Positions 36,001 through 45,785 of a stretch of 64,000 nucleotides of DNA are shown here, piece by piece; position 1 is the first letter of the stretch; every line of letters begins with the position of its first letter. Made by a program: the position numbers and the translations under genes. Origin of the DNA: Uranotaenia lowii (lineage: Eukaryota > Arthropoda > Insecta > Diptera > Culicidae); assembly GCF_029784155.1 (NCBI RefSeq), contig NC_073692.1, positions 322,645,906 to 322,709,905 on the forward strand. Reading direction: 5' to 3'. The notes beneath the pieces were generated by a model that saw nothing but the letters and a program-made list of their open reading frames with translations, was not told the DNA's origin and did not search any database.

Positions 36001-37409
36001 GCCATCGTTACATTATTTTTTGCTGTGTATTAAGACCGGACGAATCCGGGAGTTTTATCTTTAACCCATGCAAAATCCAGGAATTAATCTTTGATCAAAA
36101 ATCAAGAAAAAAACACTACAAATATATTTTATTCATCGAATCACGTCAGCAGTTTTTGAATCGTATTTAAGGCTTTCAAAAAACCGTTCTTAAATGTTTA
36201 GATGAAGCTTACTCTAAAAAAAGTCGTTTGTGGGAGCAATAACAAAATATTAAAAACTTAATATGAGCTGTTAGCAATAATTTACAAATATAGCGAATAA
36301 ATCCAGTCAAAATATGGGCTATTTTTTAACAAAATCCGGACAACCTGGCCGGGCCTAGGACTTTTTCTAAATTTTGTAACAAATATCCAGAAAAACCGGA
36401 TAGAAGCGGGCAATCAGGCTTAAATAAGGAGCACAGTAGTTGAACGGTCGAGGTTAACGGTAGAACTCATGCTGATGGAATATCCACATACAAAATAAAT
36501 GGATCAATGCGGAACGCACTCTTGAACGATGCTGTATAACAAGAAAAAATGTTTTTTTCTGAAAGAATCAATCATAGTTAACGAATTGTAAAATTTAAAA
36601 AAAAAACTTTTTTCCCCAAAGACGAACCAGCCAAAAGTCTCTCTAATAATAACAAAAAAAAAGTTTACATTTCATTTGTTTTCCTGTCTTTCCAGATTGA
36701 AGTCCTCCCGGAAATTGTTGAAGCCGTCGGAACCCAATGCTGTGTGATGTTGGACGGTGGAATTATGCGTGGAAGTGACGTCTTCAAAGCCCTCGCCTTG
36801 GGAGCACAAACGGTTTTCATTGGTCGCCCAGCCATGTATGGCTTAGCCGTCGGAGGGCAATCAGGAGTCGAAGATGTCCTAGACTTACTAAGACTGGAAT
36901 TGGATTCCGTGATGGCTTCGGCTGGTTGTCGAACGCTGGAACACATTTGCGGTGATTCGGTGCGATTGGAATCAGAATATCTGAGACCCCGTTTGAAAAT
37001 ACCGCCTCGGAAATCCATCGACATTGCTGCCAGTTGCGAGGGGGATACTCAAAGTGGAAAACTGATAACTATTCCCTTTGGACCACCACCGGAAACCTTG
37101 ATTCCTACTGGAGAAGATGGATTGGCTAAAGATCCCAGAGGTAAGGATGCAGTGGATGATTGCGGTATCAAAACCAGTCAGTGGAGTAAGGAGGTCAATC
37201 ATGTAGAAGTCGTTCCTATGAGACCTCCTCGATTGACGAGAGAAGTGCGAGTTGTTCCAGATGTGGCAAAAGTCTTGCAGAGGAATATCAAAGCAGATAT
37301 TGCCCGGCGGGATCACTTCGTCAAAAATAAACCTTACAGAAACAGAGCCTACTCAATGCAAAACCTAGACAGTATTAACAAAATGGACGATGTCCGATGT
37401 AGTCCCTAG
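27092..37409 (+). CDS. HAO-family protein with long intron and C-terminal tail, gene B
   Basis: Exons 27092-27922 and 36696-37409 are joined over an 8,773-nt intron (GTGAGT donor, CTTTCCAG acceptor, phase 0, same position as in genes A and D). The product has 514 residues against about 370 for the family. Residues 20-372 are the HAO domain: LDYF (Tyr39), QMYI (Tyr145), TVDTP (Asp173), GLR (Arg180), VKG (Lys242), SNHGGCQLD (His266, Cys269), MLDGGIMRGSDVFKALALGA. Cys269 stands where the substrate-carboxylate-binding Arg (plant R257) belongs, so normal hydroxy-acid oxidation is doubtful. The last 142 residues are polar, Pro- and Arg-rich, with no domain I recognise, and end in VRCSP without a peroxisomal signal. 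The start is the first in-frame ATG after the promoter; upstream in-frame codons lack an ATG. Confidence 0.87.
28769..29803. mobile_element. large palindromic (foldback) element
   Basis: Bases 28769-29276 recur as the reverse complement at about 29320-29803 with a loop of some 45 bp. Paired blocks include AGATGTCGCTACC/GGTAGCGACATCT, AGAAATTAATACTCAT, CATATGCCCCATATTG/CAATATGGGGCATATG and TGTGAACATAAATGTTATAA. The arms are roughly 85-90% alike by eye. No protein frame spans it. A foldback transposon is the simplest reading; target duplication is not clear. Confidence 0.82.
29944..30117 (-). other. short coding-like open stretch
   Basis: On the minus strand 57 codons are open between a stop at 30118-30120 and a TGA at 29944-29946, in a patch that is GC-richer than its surroundings. 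The peptide (for example NPRLHEVRRHPFGFRLYI, QAQHHHQPVELPSDNEDKT) has a natural-looking composition but no ATG and no family I recognise. It may be a stray exon or a transposon scrap. Confidence 0.3.
30118..31389. other. non-genic intron sequence
   Basis: AT-rich, no element borders or coding features recognised. Confidence 0.4.
31390..34400. repeat. tandem array of about 80-bp units
   Basis: About 37 diverged units, each with a block near CTTCCGGTGGAAAAAGACGG, then ATTGGCTTAGGAAGCGCAGA, TTTTTAAGGCTGCTGCTG and TTGTTTGTTTG. Successive AAGCGCAGAT blocks lie 80-81 bp apart (for example 31851 and 31932). Some 81-bp steps keep a frame and give repeating peptides (WLRKRRFLRLLL), but frames change every few units. 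It is not a gene. It lies wholly inside gene B's intron. Confidence 0.93.
34401..35822. other. non-genic intron sequence
   Basis: AT-rich with no recognisable feature. Confidence 0.4.
35831..36422. mobile_element. hAT MITE of the TAAGGTTGCCAG family, decayed copy
   Basis: Starts TAAGATTGTCAGAATTTTTC and ends GGGCAATCAGGCTTA, with CCGGGCC and CCGGACA motifs inside, as in the better copies. The ends have point changes and a small deletion, and the flanks no longer form an 8-bp duplication. This appears to be the oldest copy in the window. Confidence 0.7.
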
Positions 37410-37489
37410 TGATATTTCAAAATAACGTAAGCATAGTTTGAATTTTAGAATAAAAATATTTATTTACAACCAATTTTGAGTACCTCAGT
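37410..37489. terminator. shared convergent 3' region of genes B and C
   Basis: Only 80 nt separate the stop of gene B (+) and the stop of gene C (-). AATAAA for gene B lies at 37449-37454 and TTTATT (AATAAA on the minus strand, for gene C) at 37459-37464. Cleavage 10-30 nt beyond each signal would make the transcripts overlap. Confidence 0.65.
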
Positions 37490-40400
37490 TTATCGATGAC
37501 GTGGTTTCCGATTCTTCTCATACAATTGAATGATATGATGGATTCCAGCTTCGCCATCCACTTGAAATCCCCACTGTATTGGTCGTTCAATGATGACAAA
37601 ATCGGCACCCGCTTCTAGCACTTTGTTGACATCTTCTTCGAAGATAACGTCGCCGCTCACAATTGTAGGATGCAATAACTCTACGGCCGATAGAGTTTGC
37701 CACAATTCTGAAAATGAATTTAAAATAATCGAACAAAGTTTTAAGAAAGTTAAAAGTTTAATTTTACTTAAAAAAAATTAAATTATTCAGAGAAGAAGCT
37801 GAAAATTACGATTAGAAACTAACTAGGAAACTAACTAACGATAAAAAATTAACCTATATCTCAAAATCTTCATCAAGCATCTGGGTTTAAAAACTAGGAC
37901 AATGGGATACAAATAAAATAAAATCTCCAAATTCGCTGAATTTATGACATAGGTCTGCAAAATAGAGCGGAGAGTCCAAAAATGTTGCAATTTTGATTTC
38001 TAGTTTTTTAATTGAAAATTTGAAATTCAAACTAAAGTTTTTCTTTTCGGTAGAATAAAAAAAAATCAAAACAAGAAATTGTACCTTGATATCTTTTCAA
38101 AGCATTCGTCTCAACTAAGGTTGCCAGAATTTTTTTCAGCACTTACAAACCGGGCAATTTTTATATAAAACCTTGCAAAATCCAGCCGGGCAATATCTAG
38201 GCAAATTTTGTCAAATCTCAGAAATTTCTGAACAAAAATCAAGAAAAGAAATGAAAAAAAAAATCAAAACTCTTCGACAGATTTTGAACCGTATTCCAGG
38301 CTTCCAAAAAACCTTTCATGATTATTTTTATAAAACTTGCTCGAAAAATTTCGTTTTGGAGGTGTTTGTTGTTGTTTTTTTTTTGTTTAATTTGCCAAAT
38401 AAAGTGAATAAATACGGGCAAAATTCAGGCATTTTTCAATGAATTCCGGGCAACCAGGCCAGGCCGGACTGTTCTTAAATTTAGTATTAAATATCCGGGC
38501 AAACCCGGATAAAACTGGGCAATCTGGCAACCTAAGTCTAAACGTAAAACAGTCTTCAGATCAAGTGAATGAAGTTCAATTTGAATGTTTTATGACAGCA
38601 AACTAAACACGTCCATTAGTGAGAAAAAAATATTAAATGGATGATCTATTGGTTTTTGCAATTACTGTTGAGTATATTTCTTTTTAAGTGTCAAATCTCT
38701 GAAACTATAGATGAAACAAGATAAAAAAAAGTATTTTCTTAATCAGTTTTGAATTAATATTTTTTAAACATTTTTAGCAAATAATTTCATTCCAAACTTC
38801 AGAATTTTCTTTTCTTGGATTTTCATCTAACTAGAAAAAAGGATCCACCAGTTTTAAATTGAAAACATTACATTCTTCATAAGTAATCATTTATAAGATA
38901 CTTATCAAAAATGCTGATCCGTGTGTTAACAAATTGTGCATAGTAGTGTGACACTTAAGGGTTTTCCAAAAATCCAAATCAACCTTTATTTTCAACCCAA
39001 AATTCCTCAACTGTTAAAAGCAATAAAATTTTGACACCGAAAAAAAATCTAATGAGACTTGAAATTTAAATAAAACAATAATTCATAAATTTGCATTCAA
39101 TTCTGAAAATTTACAGTATTTACTAATGGAGAAATAAATTCAGTTTAAAAAGCAAAATTCATGTTCTAATATATGACATAATTTCATTAATTTTTTTCAA
39201 TCTGGAGATTTAATATAAGTTCTATTGTTCATTTTTCATCCATATTAAATTTAAAAAGCTAAAAGATTTAAATGTTTTGAATATTTGAACATCAAGCCTT
39301 GATTACGGGGGGGATCTCCTAGACCCCCTCGGTCTAAGGGGCTTTCCCGATAGATATAAAATGGATGTTTTGCTCAAAACAATTATCAAAACCAGCAAAC
39401 TGTTTGTAAAATTTTAATATCATGAAATTTGAAAATAGGACGGAAAGCCCCCTTTAAATTTTAACTAAATCAGGATTTATAATGCAGCTTAAGTAAGGTT
39501 GCCAGAATTTTTCCATCACGTACCCGGACCGAAAAAACCCGGGCTATTTTAACTAAAATCCTGTCAAAATCCGGGCATTTTTTTAAATATCAATATCAAT
39601 ATCCAGGCAAATTTGGTCAAAATCCAGGAATTACTCAACACAAATTAAGAAAAAACAAATTGATTTTTTTCCATCAGCAGTTATTTAATAGTTTTAAAGG
39701 CTTTCAAAAGCTTTCTCAAAGTTATTTTTATAAAACTTGCTCAAAAAATTTCGATTTGGATGCATAGATAAAAAATTTTAACAGCAGAATTTTCTTTTTT
39801 TGTTTGTTTTGGCAAACAAAATGAATTAATCCGGGCAAGATTTAGGCTTTTTTCTATGAAATCCTGGCAATCGGGCCAGGACGGACTTTTGTCAAGTGTT
39901 GTATTGAATATCCGGGCAAACCCGGATAAAACCGGACAATCTGGTAACCTTAATTTTAACTTATACACATTTTATTGATTTCTTCCCCTCCAAGGGTCCG
40001 CTAGATGATGTAACATATAATTTCATACATTTTTTTCCCACAGACTTTCATTACTTGGAGACAAAAAAACATTTTTTTAAGTTCAAAGCCATGAAATTTT
40101 CAAACATTTGTTTGGGATAACAATTTAATAAAGTTTAGATGTTTTTCCGAAAATAGGCTATGCAATAAACAATTTTAAGCTAATCATGAAAATTAAAGTA
40201 AGTTTAATACCTTAAAACTTTTGAATAGCGCTTAATACTTTGAATAATCATAAGGCTGGAACAAATTTCAAATCCTTCTTTTGTCAATCGGTGTTGGAAT
40301 ACCTCGAGAGGGGGGGAGGGCTGTTGATAATAAAAAATAATGCGAAAAACAAATAAATTGAAATAAATTGCACAAAAACTTGTATGCAACAAAATTTCAT

Positions 40401-43400
40401 ACTATAAACCTATATTTTAATTATTATTTTTATCGAAAAATTCAAATAAATCAAGAATACAAAAGGTGAAATAACTTCTATCTTCCACAATTTGTGTTTT
40501 GGTCTTGTAATCTTTCGTATATTTAGATAGAAATTTACATAAAATGCTTCAAACTTTATTTATTTCCCCCTTCGGGTTTTTTGGAAATTTCAAAGGGGGG
40601 GGGGGGGGGTGTGACAAAAGAAGAAATTGAAATTAGTTACAGCCTATTTATGACAATTTTATTTATTTGTCAATTAAGAAAAAACAACAGAAATGGTTTT
40701 GATAAAAAGAATATATTTTTCACTTTTGCAAGTCTCACAGCTTCGATATTGAAATGTCTCATTGTTGTAAAATTGAACATTAAACAATCTTATTTAATAT
40801 TTAATTCTCAATTATTTTTTTTTTCAAGTACGTAGTTTGCTCCCGAGTTTTTAAAATCTGACTACAAATAAGTAATTACAAACATTATTTTACTATTTAA
40901 TGCAATGTTTTTTTATACAATGTTTTATGTTCAAGATTATTAAAATTTTTTTTTTGATATTTTACTTGGAAAGCTCATAAAATTTCAAGGTGTTTTGATT
41001 TATTATTTTATGATTTGCGTTGAAAAATAACGGAGTTTTAAAGTTTTGAAATATGGTTTAGTTTTATTTACAAAAAAAAAAATCTAACCGAATCTTACTC
41101 AAAGAATTAAAATGTTAGAAATCTGAAATAATACATGTGTTAAAAAAAAGGCAACAAATTTTCAGTTTTGGTGAAGACCTGAAGACCCCCGACGCAAATT
41201 GTCAGATAAAATAAAAAATCTCAATTTTTTTCATAACTAATTTCAAATTAGTTTTTGGAAACTTGGAATTCTTTTGAATTCTTAACCTTCTTTCTTCTTA
41301 AGCTGCTTACTCTACACAATATATTAAAATTTGAAATCTGAAATGTATGTTTGAAGAAGAAATTAGATTTTCAGATGAAACTTTGAGTTTTTCAACAGAA
41401 ATTTCATTGTCAGGTTGAACATTTAATTAGCTTTGAACACTGAAGTTTGAATAAGTGATCGATATTTTTATTTTGATTTCCAAATTATCCTCGAGATTTT
41501 TCATGTTTTATTTGCATTCTTCCTACGATCTTTTTTGTGATGATGATTTAAATATTTTTTACTTAATACTTGTGTTTGTATTCTGCAGATGAAATTTAAA
41601 TGTTTATCTTCATTTAGCTTTGTCACATGTGCATAAAATAATCAAAATATTTTATCATTCTCTCTACTGTCGACTGAGTTTTTTTGAATAATGATTTTTT
41701 TTTCTTCGTGAGCATCTAACAGAAAATACATCTTAGCAAAAATATTGCTTTTTTGAACAAAATAACTTTCAGATTTTCTTTTAAATATATTAATAGATTA
41801 TGCATTAATACAAAGTTCGTTTCTAACAATTTCAAACAAAATAATATAGAAGACACATTTATCTCAATTTTAATTGACCGGTAGCGAGTTTACATTTGGG
41901 GTAAAGGTAAATTGAATTGAAAAAAATGTATCACTATCCTTAAAAGTATGCCTAAACACAATCTTAAATCTGTCCCGCATGTTAGAGCTAGAAAAGACGC
42001 ATGAGAATTAAAAATGCCTCGAAAGTATGATAAAATTAAAATATAATACTTTCGATGCATTTTAAATCCTCGTCTGTCCCAGAAATTTCTACCCGTAAGA
42101 GTTTTTTCTCTCTCGTTTCTCAACCGTTTTTTACAAAACTTATAGTTTTAGAAATCTCGTATTGTACATCAAATATGTTTTCCAAACAATGTTTAGCTAT
42201 AAAACTTTAATTTTCCGTTATTCAAAGTGTAGAAAAAAAAATCCGGAAAAATTATGCCTTAAAAAAGGCTGAAGGTCAGCTTCGGAATGCTAAAAAAATT
42301 CACTTATTGTCCAAGAAAACTGAAGTGAGAAGCTATTTATTGCGCCCAAGGATATATATATTTTTTAAATTTTTTAGACCATGACCAGAAAAAATGTTAT
42401 AAAGTGACATAAACACTTTACTTTTCAATCAATTAACTGCAAAAATGTTTTAAGTCACTTCAGATGAATAACGAAAAGAGGATTGGAAAGTTGACGTGAT
42501 TTAGCCCATTTTTGAATCTTTAGATTTTCAAAGTAGGTACGAATCACAGAATATATGACGAATTTTCAAATGTTGGTGTTTTTGTGAAACCGCCATTACT
42601 CAGTTTTCTAACACTTGAATACAACTATGCACTGGATTTATAGTACATTAACGCATGTATTCCACAATAAATTTATATTCACCAAAAAGGCAATTTTGTA
42701 CTGGTTCTAGTGGTGTTTTTATACCAGCGCTGCCATACTTTACAAAAATATGATAAAAATAAAACAAAATGTAAATCCTGAAAAATCATTACAAATTAAC
42801 GATATGTAGCTTGAGATATTTTCATTTAGTATAATGTCATATTTTGAGTGTAACTAGAACCTTGTTCTACATAGTTTTTTTTTCAATTTTATTTTTGAAT
42901 TCAGCGCCCTATTTAATATTAGAAGCATTGATCAGTCAATGAAAATCGCATTTTTTTTTTTTAATTTTGTAGTATATAGTATATTGTACATTAACGCCTT
43001 ACACGAAATGTCAACCAAATACGAACAAATCACACGTTTATTTACGAATATCTCATTACTCATTACAGTAAATTTGTATCGTGTCGTGTCATGTTACAGT
43101 ATTATACAAACTTTTCCCCATTGTTTGAACTGTAAATTGTGTAATTCTGAGCTATGTAGCATTGGTATATTTAAGAACATAAGAAGTGAAAGAATGTTGA
43201 TTTTTTATACGAGAATCTCCATACCAATTTGAAGTTTGATGTTAGAAAAATCATCCCATACAAATATGGACCAGTCTAATGAGACATGAGACATGAGACA
43301 TGAGACATGAGACATGAGACATGAGACATGAGACATGAAACATGAGACATGAGACATGAGACATGAGACATGAGACATGAGACATGAGACATGAGACATG

Positions 43401-44418
43401 AGACATGAGACATGAGACATGAGACATGAGACATGAGACATGAGACATGAGACATGAGACATGAGACATGAGACATGAGACATGAGACATGAGACATGAG
43501 ACATGAGACATGAGACATGAGACATGAGACATGAGACATGAGACATGAGACATGAGACATGAGACATGAGACATGAGACATGAGACATGAGACATGAGAC
43601 ATGAGACATGAGACATGAGACATGAGACATGAGACATGAGACATGAGACATGAGACATGAGACATGAGACATGAGACATGAGACATGAGACATAGACCTT
43701 TACTATGTAAAAGAATTAAAAATAGTTTTTAAGACATGAGACATGAGACATAGACCTTTACTATGTAAAAGAATTAAAAATAGTTTTTAATATCATTTTT
43801 TTTTAATTTGGCGTGCATGAGAATAGTAAGAATACCAAAAATGTTATAATTACCTTGTGTAAATACTTGACATATTCCAAAAACACCCCTGCCATAGAGC
43901 AGTTTCATTTCGGTGTTGCTGAATTTGCCTTTCAGGATTATTGGTAGCTTGGTGATACTGTTCATCCAATCTAAGTACGGCTTAGCTGATTCAGCATCCA
44001 AAGGCACCAATCGTGGATTCGACCAAGATTTGAAGTTTCTCACTAATTTTGCCAACAACGGTGGAGCACAGGTATTCTTAAGTTCTTTGATGTCCTGAAA
44101 TTTGGAGTCATTCAATTTATCGTTGATGTTCAGAATTATTCCTTGAAATGATGCTTGTTCAACTTGTTGAACAATGTATTCCATAATTGCTCGATCGGAG
44201 AAAGGATAAATTTCCATCCATTTCACTGTTTTCGGTGCAATTCGCGAAACATCATCAAGTGATGTTGAAGAAAATACATTGCAAATGTACGGGATTCTGA
44301 GCTCTTCCGCAATCGACGCGGCTCCGATTTCAACCGGCCTACTGCTTTGTCGTTCCGGTGAGCTAGGAGCTAGACCGAATGGAGTTCTGCGCCCAAACGA
44401 TGAACCCGGTTGATTCAT
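37490..44418 (-). CDS. highly diverged HAO-like protein, gene C
   Basis: Minus strand: exon 44418-43854, intron of 6,146 nt (GTAATT..TTTCAG, phase 1), exon 37707-37490, giving 260 residues if it starts at the ATG at 44418. Alignable blocks: TPFGLAPSSPERQ (family MPIGIAPSAMQ), KWMEIYPFSD (Tyr71), TKLPIILKGKFS (Lys163), EAGADFVIIERPIQWGF, VDGEAGIHHIIQLYEKN. The Asp of TVD is Asn99, and the whole SNHGxRQLD segment is replaced by GICQVFTQ, so catalysis is very unlikely. A better 5' model may exist: an upstream exon 44566-44460 (FVDYCNKAFE..VLNSS) spliced over 73 nt to an acceptor at 44387. This restores part of the missing N-terminus. Exon frames are open over 188 codons, so it may be an expressed pseudoenzyme; it could also be a young pseudogene. 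Confidence 0.65.
37710..38107. other. intron of gene C, proximal part
   Basis: AT-rich intron sequence with no recognisable element. Confidence 0.4.
38108..38543. mobile_element. hAT MITE of the TAAGGTTGCCAG family, copy 3
   Basis: Element 38116-38535 (420 bp). Ends TAAGGTTGCCAG and CTGGCAACCTAA. The flanks GTCTCAAC (38108-38115) and GTCTAAAC (38536-38543) agree at 7 of 8 positions. Closely similar inside to the copy at 20637. Confidence 0.88.
38544..39485. other. non-genic intron sequence
   Basis: AT-rich; a short GC patch at 39305-39350 with GGGGGGGATCTCC. Nothing identified. Confidence 0.4.
39486..39960. mobile_element. hAT MITE of the TAAGGTTGCCAG family, copy 4
   Basis: Element 39494-39952. 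Starts TAAGGTTGCCAG and ends CTGGTAACCTTA. Flanks AGCTTAAG and ATTTTAAC agree at only 5 of 8 bases, so the target duplication has decayed or been lost. Confidence 0.82.
40251..40647 (+). mobile_element. AGGCTGGAAC-type MITE, third copy
   Basis: Starts AGGCTGGAACAAATTTC (40253) after TA and ends AATTAGTTACAGCCT (40645). Interior matches the copies at 15455 and, inverted, 17745. A G-run of 15 or more interrupts the right arm. Probably Tc1/mariner-type by its TA flank, although the right TA is offset by a base. Confidence 0.72.
40648..43278. other. non-genic intron sequence
   Basis: AT-rich. A short perfect-looking hairpin, TCGAAAGTAT...ATACTTTCGA, lies at 42017-42054. No gene or element is supported. 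Confidence 0.4.
43279..43693. repeat. heptanucleotide microsatellite (ATGAGAC)n, about 59 copies
   Basis: An almost pure 7-bp tandem array; the one variant seen is GACATGAAACATG near 43334. Because 7 is not a multiple of 3 and the unit has no stop on the minus strand, all three minus frames stay open and give the same repeated heptapeptide MSHVSCL. This is an artefact of the repeat and not a protein. It lies in gene C's intron about 160 bp from the splice donor. Confidence 0.97.
43683..43792. repeat. 58-bp tandem duplication at the microsatellite edge
   Basis: GACATGAGACATAGACCTTT and the following AT-rich bases up to TAGTTTTTAA occur twice in a row with a period of 58 bp. The first copy's start is part of the 7-bp array, so the duplication captured the array's edge. 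Confidence 0.9.
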
Positions 44419-44566
44419 TGCAACTAAAAGCGTGCAGCATAGTACGGTTTGAGATTTACCTACTACTGTTTAGAACAGTTGTGAAACAGACAATGATTTC
44501 TTGTCCGTAAAGATTATCTTTCAAGCATCGCTCAAAGGCTTTATTACAATAATCAACAAAGAAAAC

Positions 44567-44965
44567 CTAAACAAAATCAATGTTTCGAGAAAAACGGGGT
44601 TAAAGTTTGACAGCTTCCAGATAATATGACTTGAAACAAAAAATTATTTATTTAAGTATAAAAAAGGTATTTTCAATTAGTGGGAATATCAAAATATCTA
44701 TTTATGGCTTATGAAGAATTGAACCCAAATCCAGCATATCTTTTTTTTAAATTTATGGATGTTTATAACAAAACCAAAAATCAAATCGAATATTCGTTTT
44801 TTGTTTGTTGGATAAGAAAAAAAAATCGATAACAGTGATTTGAACAAAATTTAGTTCAAAAATAAAAACAAATAATATCCGGTTCAATTGATGTACCTCG
44901 TAAGAATTTTTTTTGTTATACTTCTGTGTTTGGCGCTATCGCCAAATCAGTAAAAAGAACTTAGA
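44567..44965. other. non-genic stretch 5' of gene C
   Basis: AT-rich; the missing N-terminal exon of gene C should lie here or further right, but no candidate could be recognised. Confidence 0.35.
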
Positions 44966-45785
44966 TATGGGAGAGTGGGGAATCATGGGTCTTTTTTTTA
45001 AATTTGTTCCATAACTTCTTTATTACAATATATAAAAGGAAAATAAAAAATCGTCATTAGGTTTTTTTTCTAATTTTTTAAAGTTATTTTCCACAAGTTC
45101 TCACTGTTTTAATAGAAGCATTTTTTTTTAATTTTGAAAAATGGTGGGGAATCGTGGGCAACAAAATCTGAATTGTCCAAATAACATGATACGTTTAAAA
45201 ATTGTCCCAAAACTGTAATTTGAAAAATCATTTCGTTATTTTAAAGCAATTACACATGATGAAATATAAAAGAGAGTTGTGTATGGTCAAATAGATTCAA
45301 ACACCTGGCTCGCGAACGTTTCGGCAAAATCCCTTTTATAGGATGGACAAAATTGTTTTCATATCTCTTCATTTGACATAAAAACTTTACAGATAGGAAA
45401 AACGTATTTTAAGTTCTGAATGTGTTTAAAAACATTAAAATACAGGTGGTCCACGATACCCCTCAAAATGTGGCCCACGATTCCCCACAAGCTATGATTT
45501 GCAAATTGGTTGCGTTTGTGTAACTTATTGATGTTTCATCAAAAATTCCTTTTCGACATGAAAAAACATGACAAAACTAAGATCATAAGCGAATGAGCAT
45601 ATTTTTGTTGTGAACTTTAGGTTCCCATCGATGCAATAAGCGGGTGCTTGTTTGATTATGAAAGTCATGTTTTTAAATTTTTTTAAGCTTACCCAAAGCG
45701 ATGGCGATGACAGTTGGATAAGAATTTTTATCTCAACACACATCTGAGATATTCAGAGTGGCCCACGTTTCTCAACTCTCCCCTA
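44966..45785. mobile_element. TA-flanked MITE (GGGAGAGTGGGGAATC type)
   Basis: Element 44968-45783 (816 bp) between TA dinucleotides. The left end reads TGGGAGAGTGGGGAATCATG, the right end CACGTTTCTCAACTCTCCCC. GTGGGGAATCGTGGG and CCCACGATTCCCCAC recur inside as subterminal repeats. No transposase frame. The TA duplication suggests Tc1/mariner mobilisation. Confidence 0.85.

Larger units (their letters stand above)
27923..36695 (+). other. 8.8 kb intron of HAO gene B
   Basis: The intron begins GTGAGT and ends TTTCCAG. It carries a roughly 1 kb palindrome (28769-29803), a 3 kb array of 80-bp repeats (31390-34400) and a decayed hAT MITE (35831-36422). The remainder is AT-rich with no gene I can support. 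The matching introns of genes A and D are 56 and 57 nt, so nearly all of this is insertion. Confidence 0.8.

Noticed and set aside
43205..43693. Minus-strand frames of 136-162 codons with MSHVSCL repeats
   Set aside because: They are the translation of a 7-bp microsatellite, open in all three frames of that strand by arithmetic.
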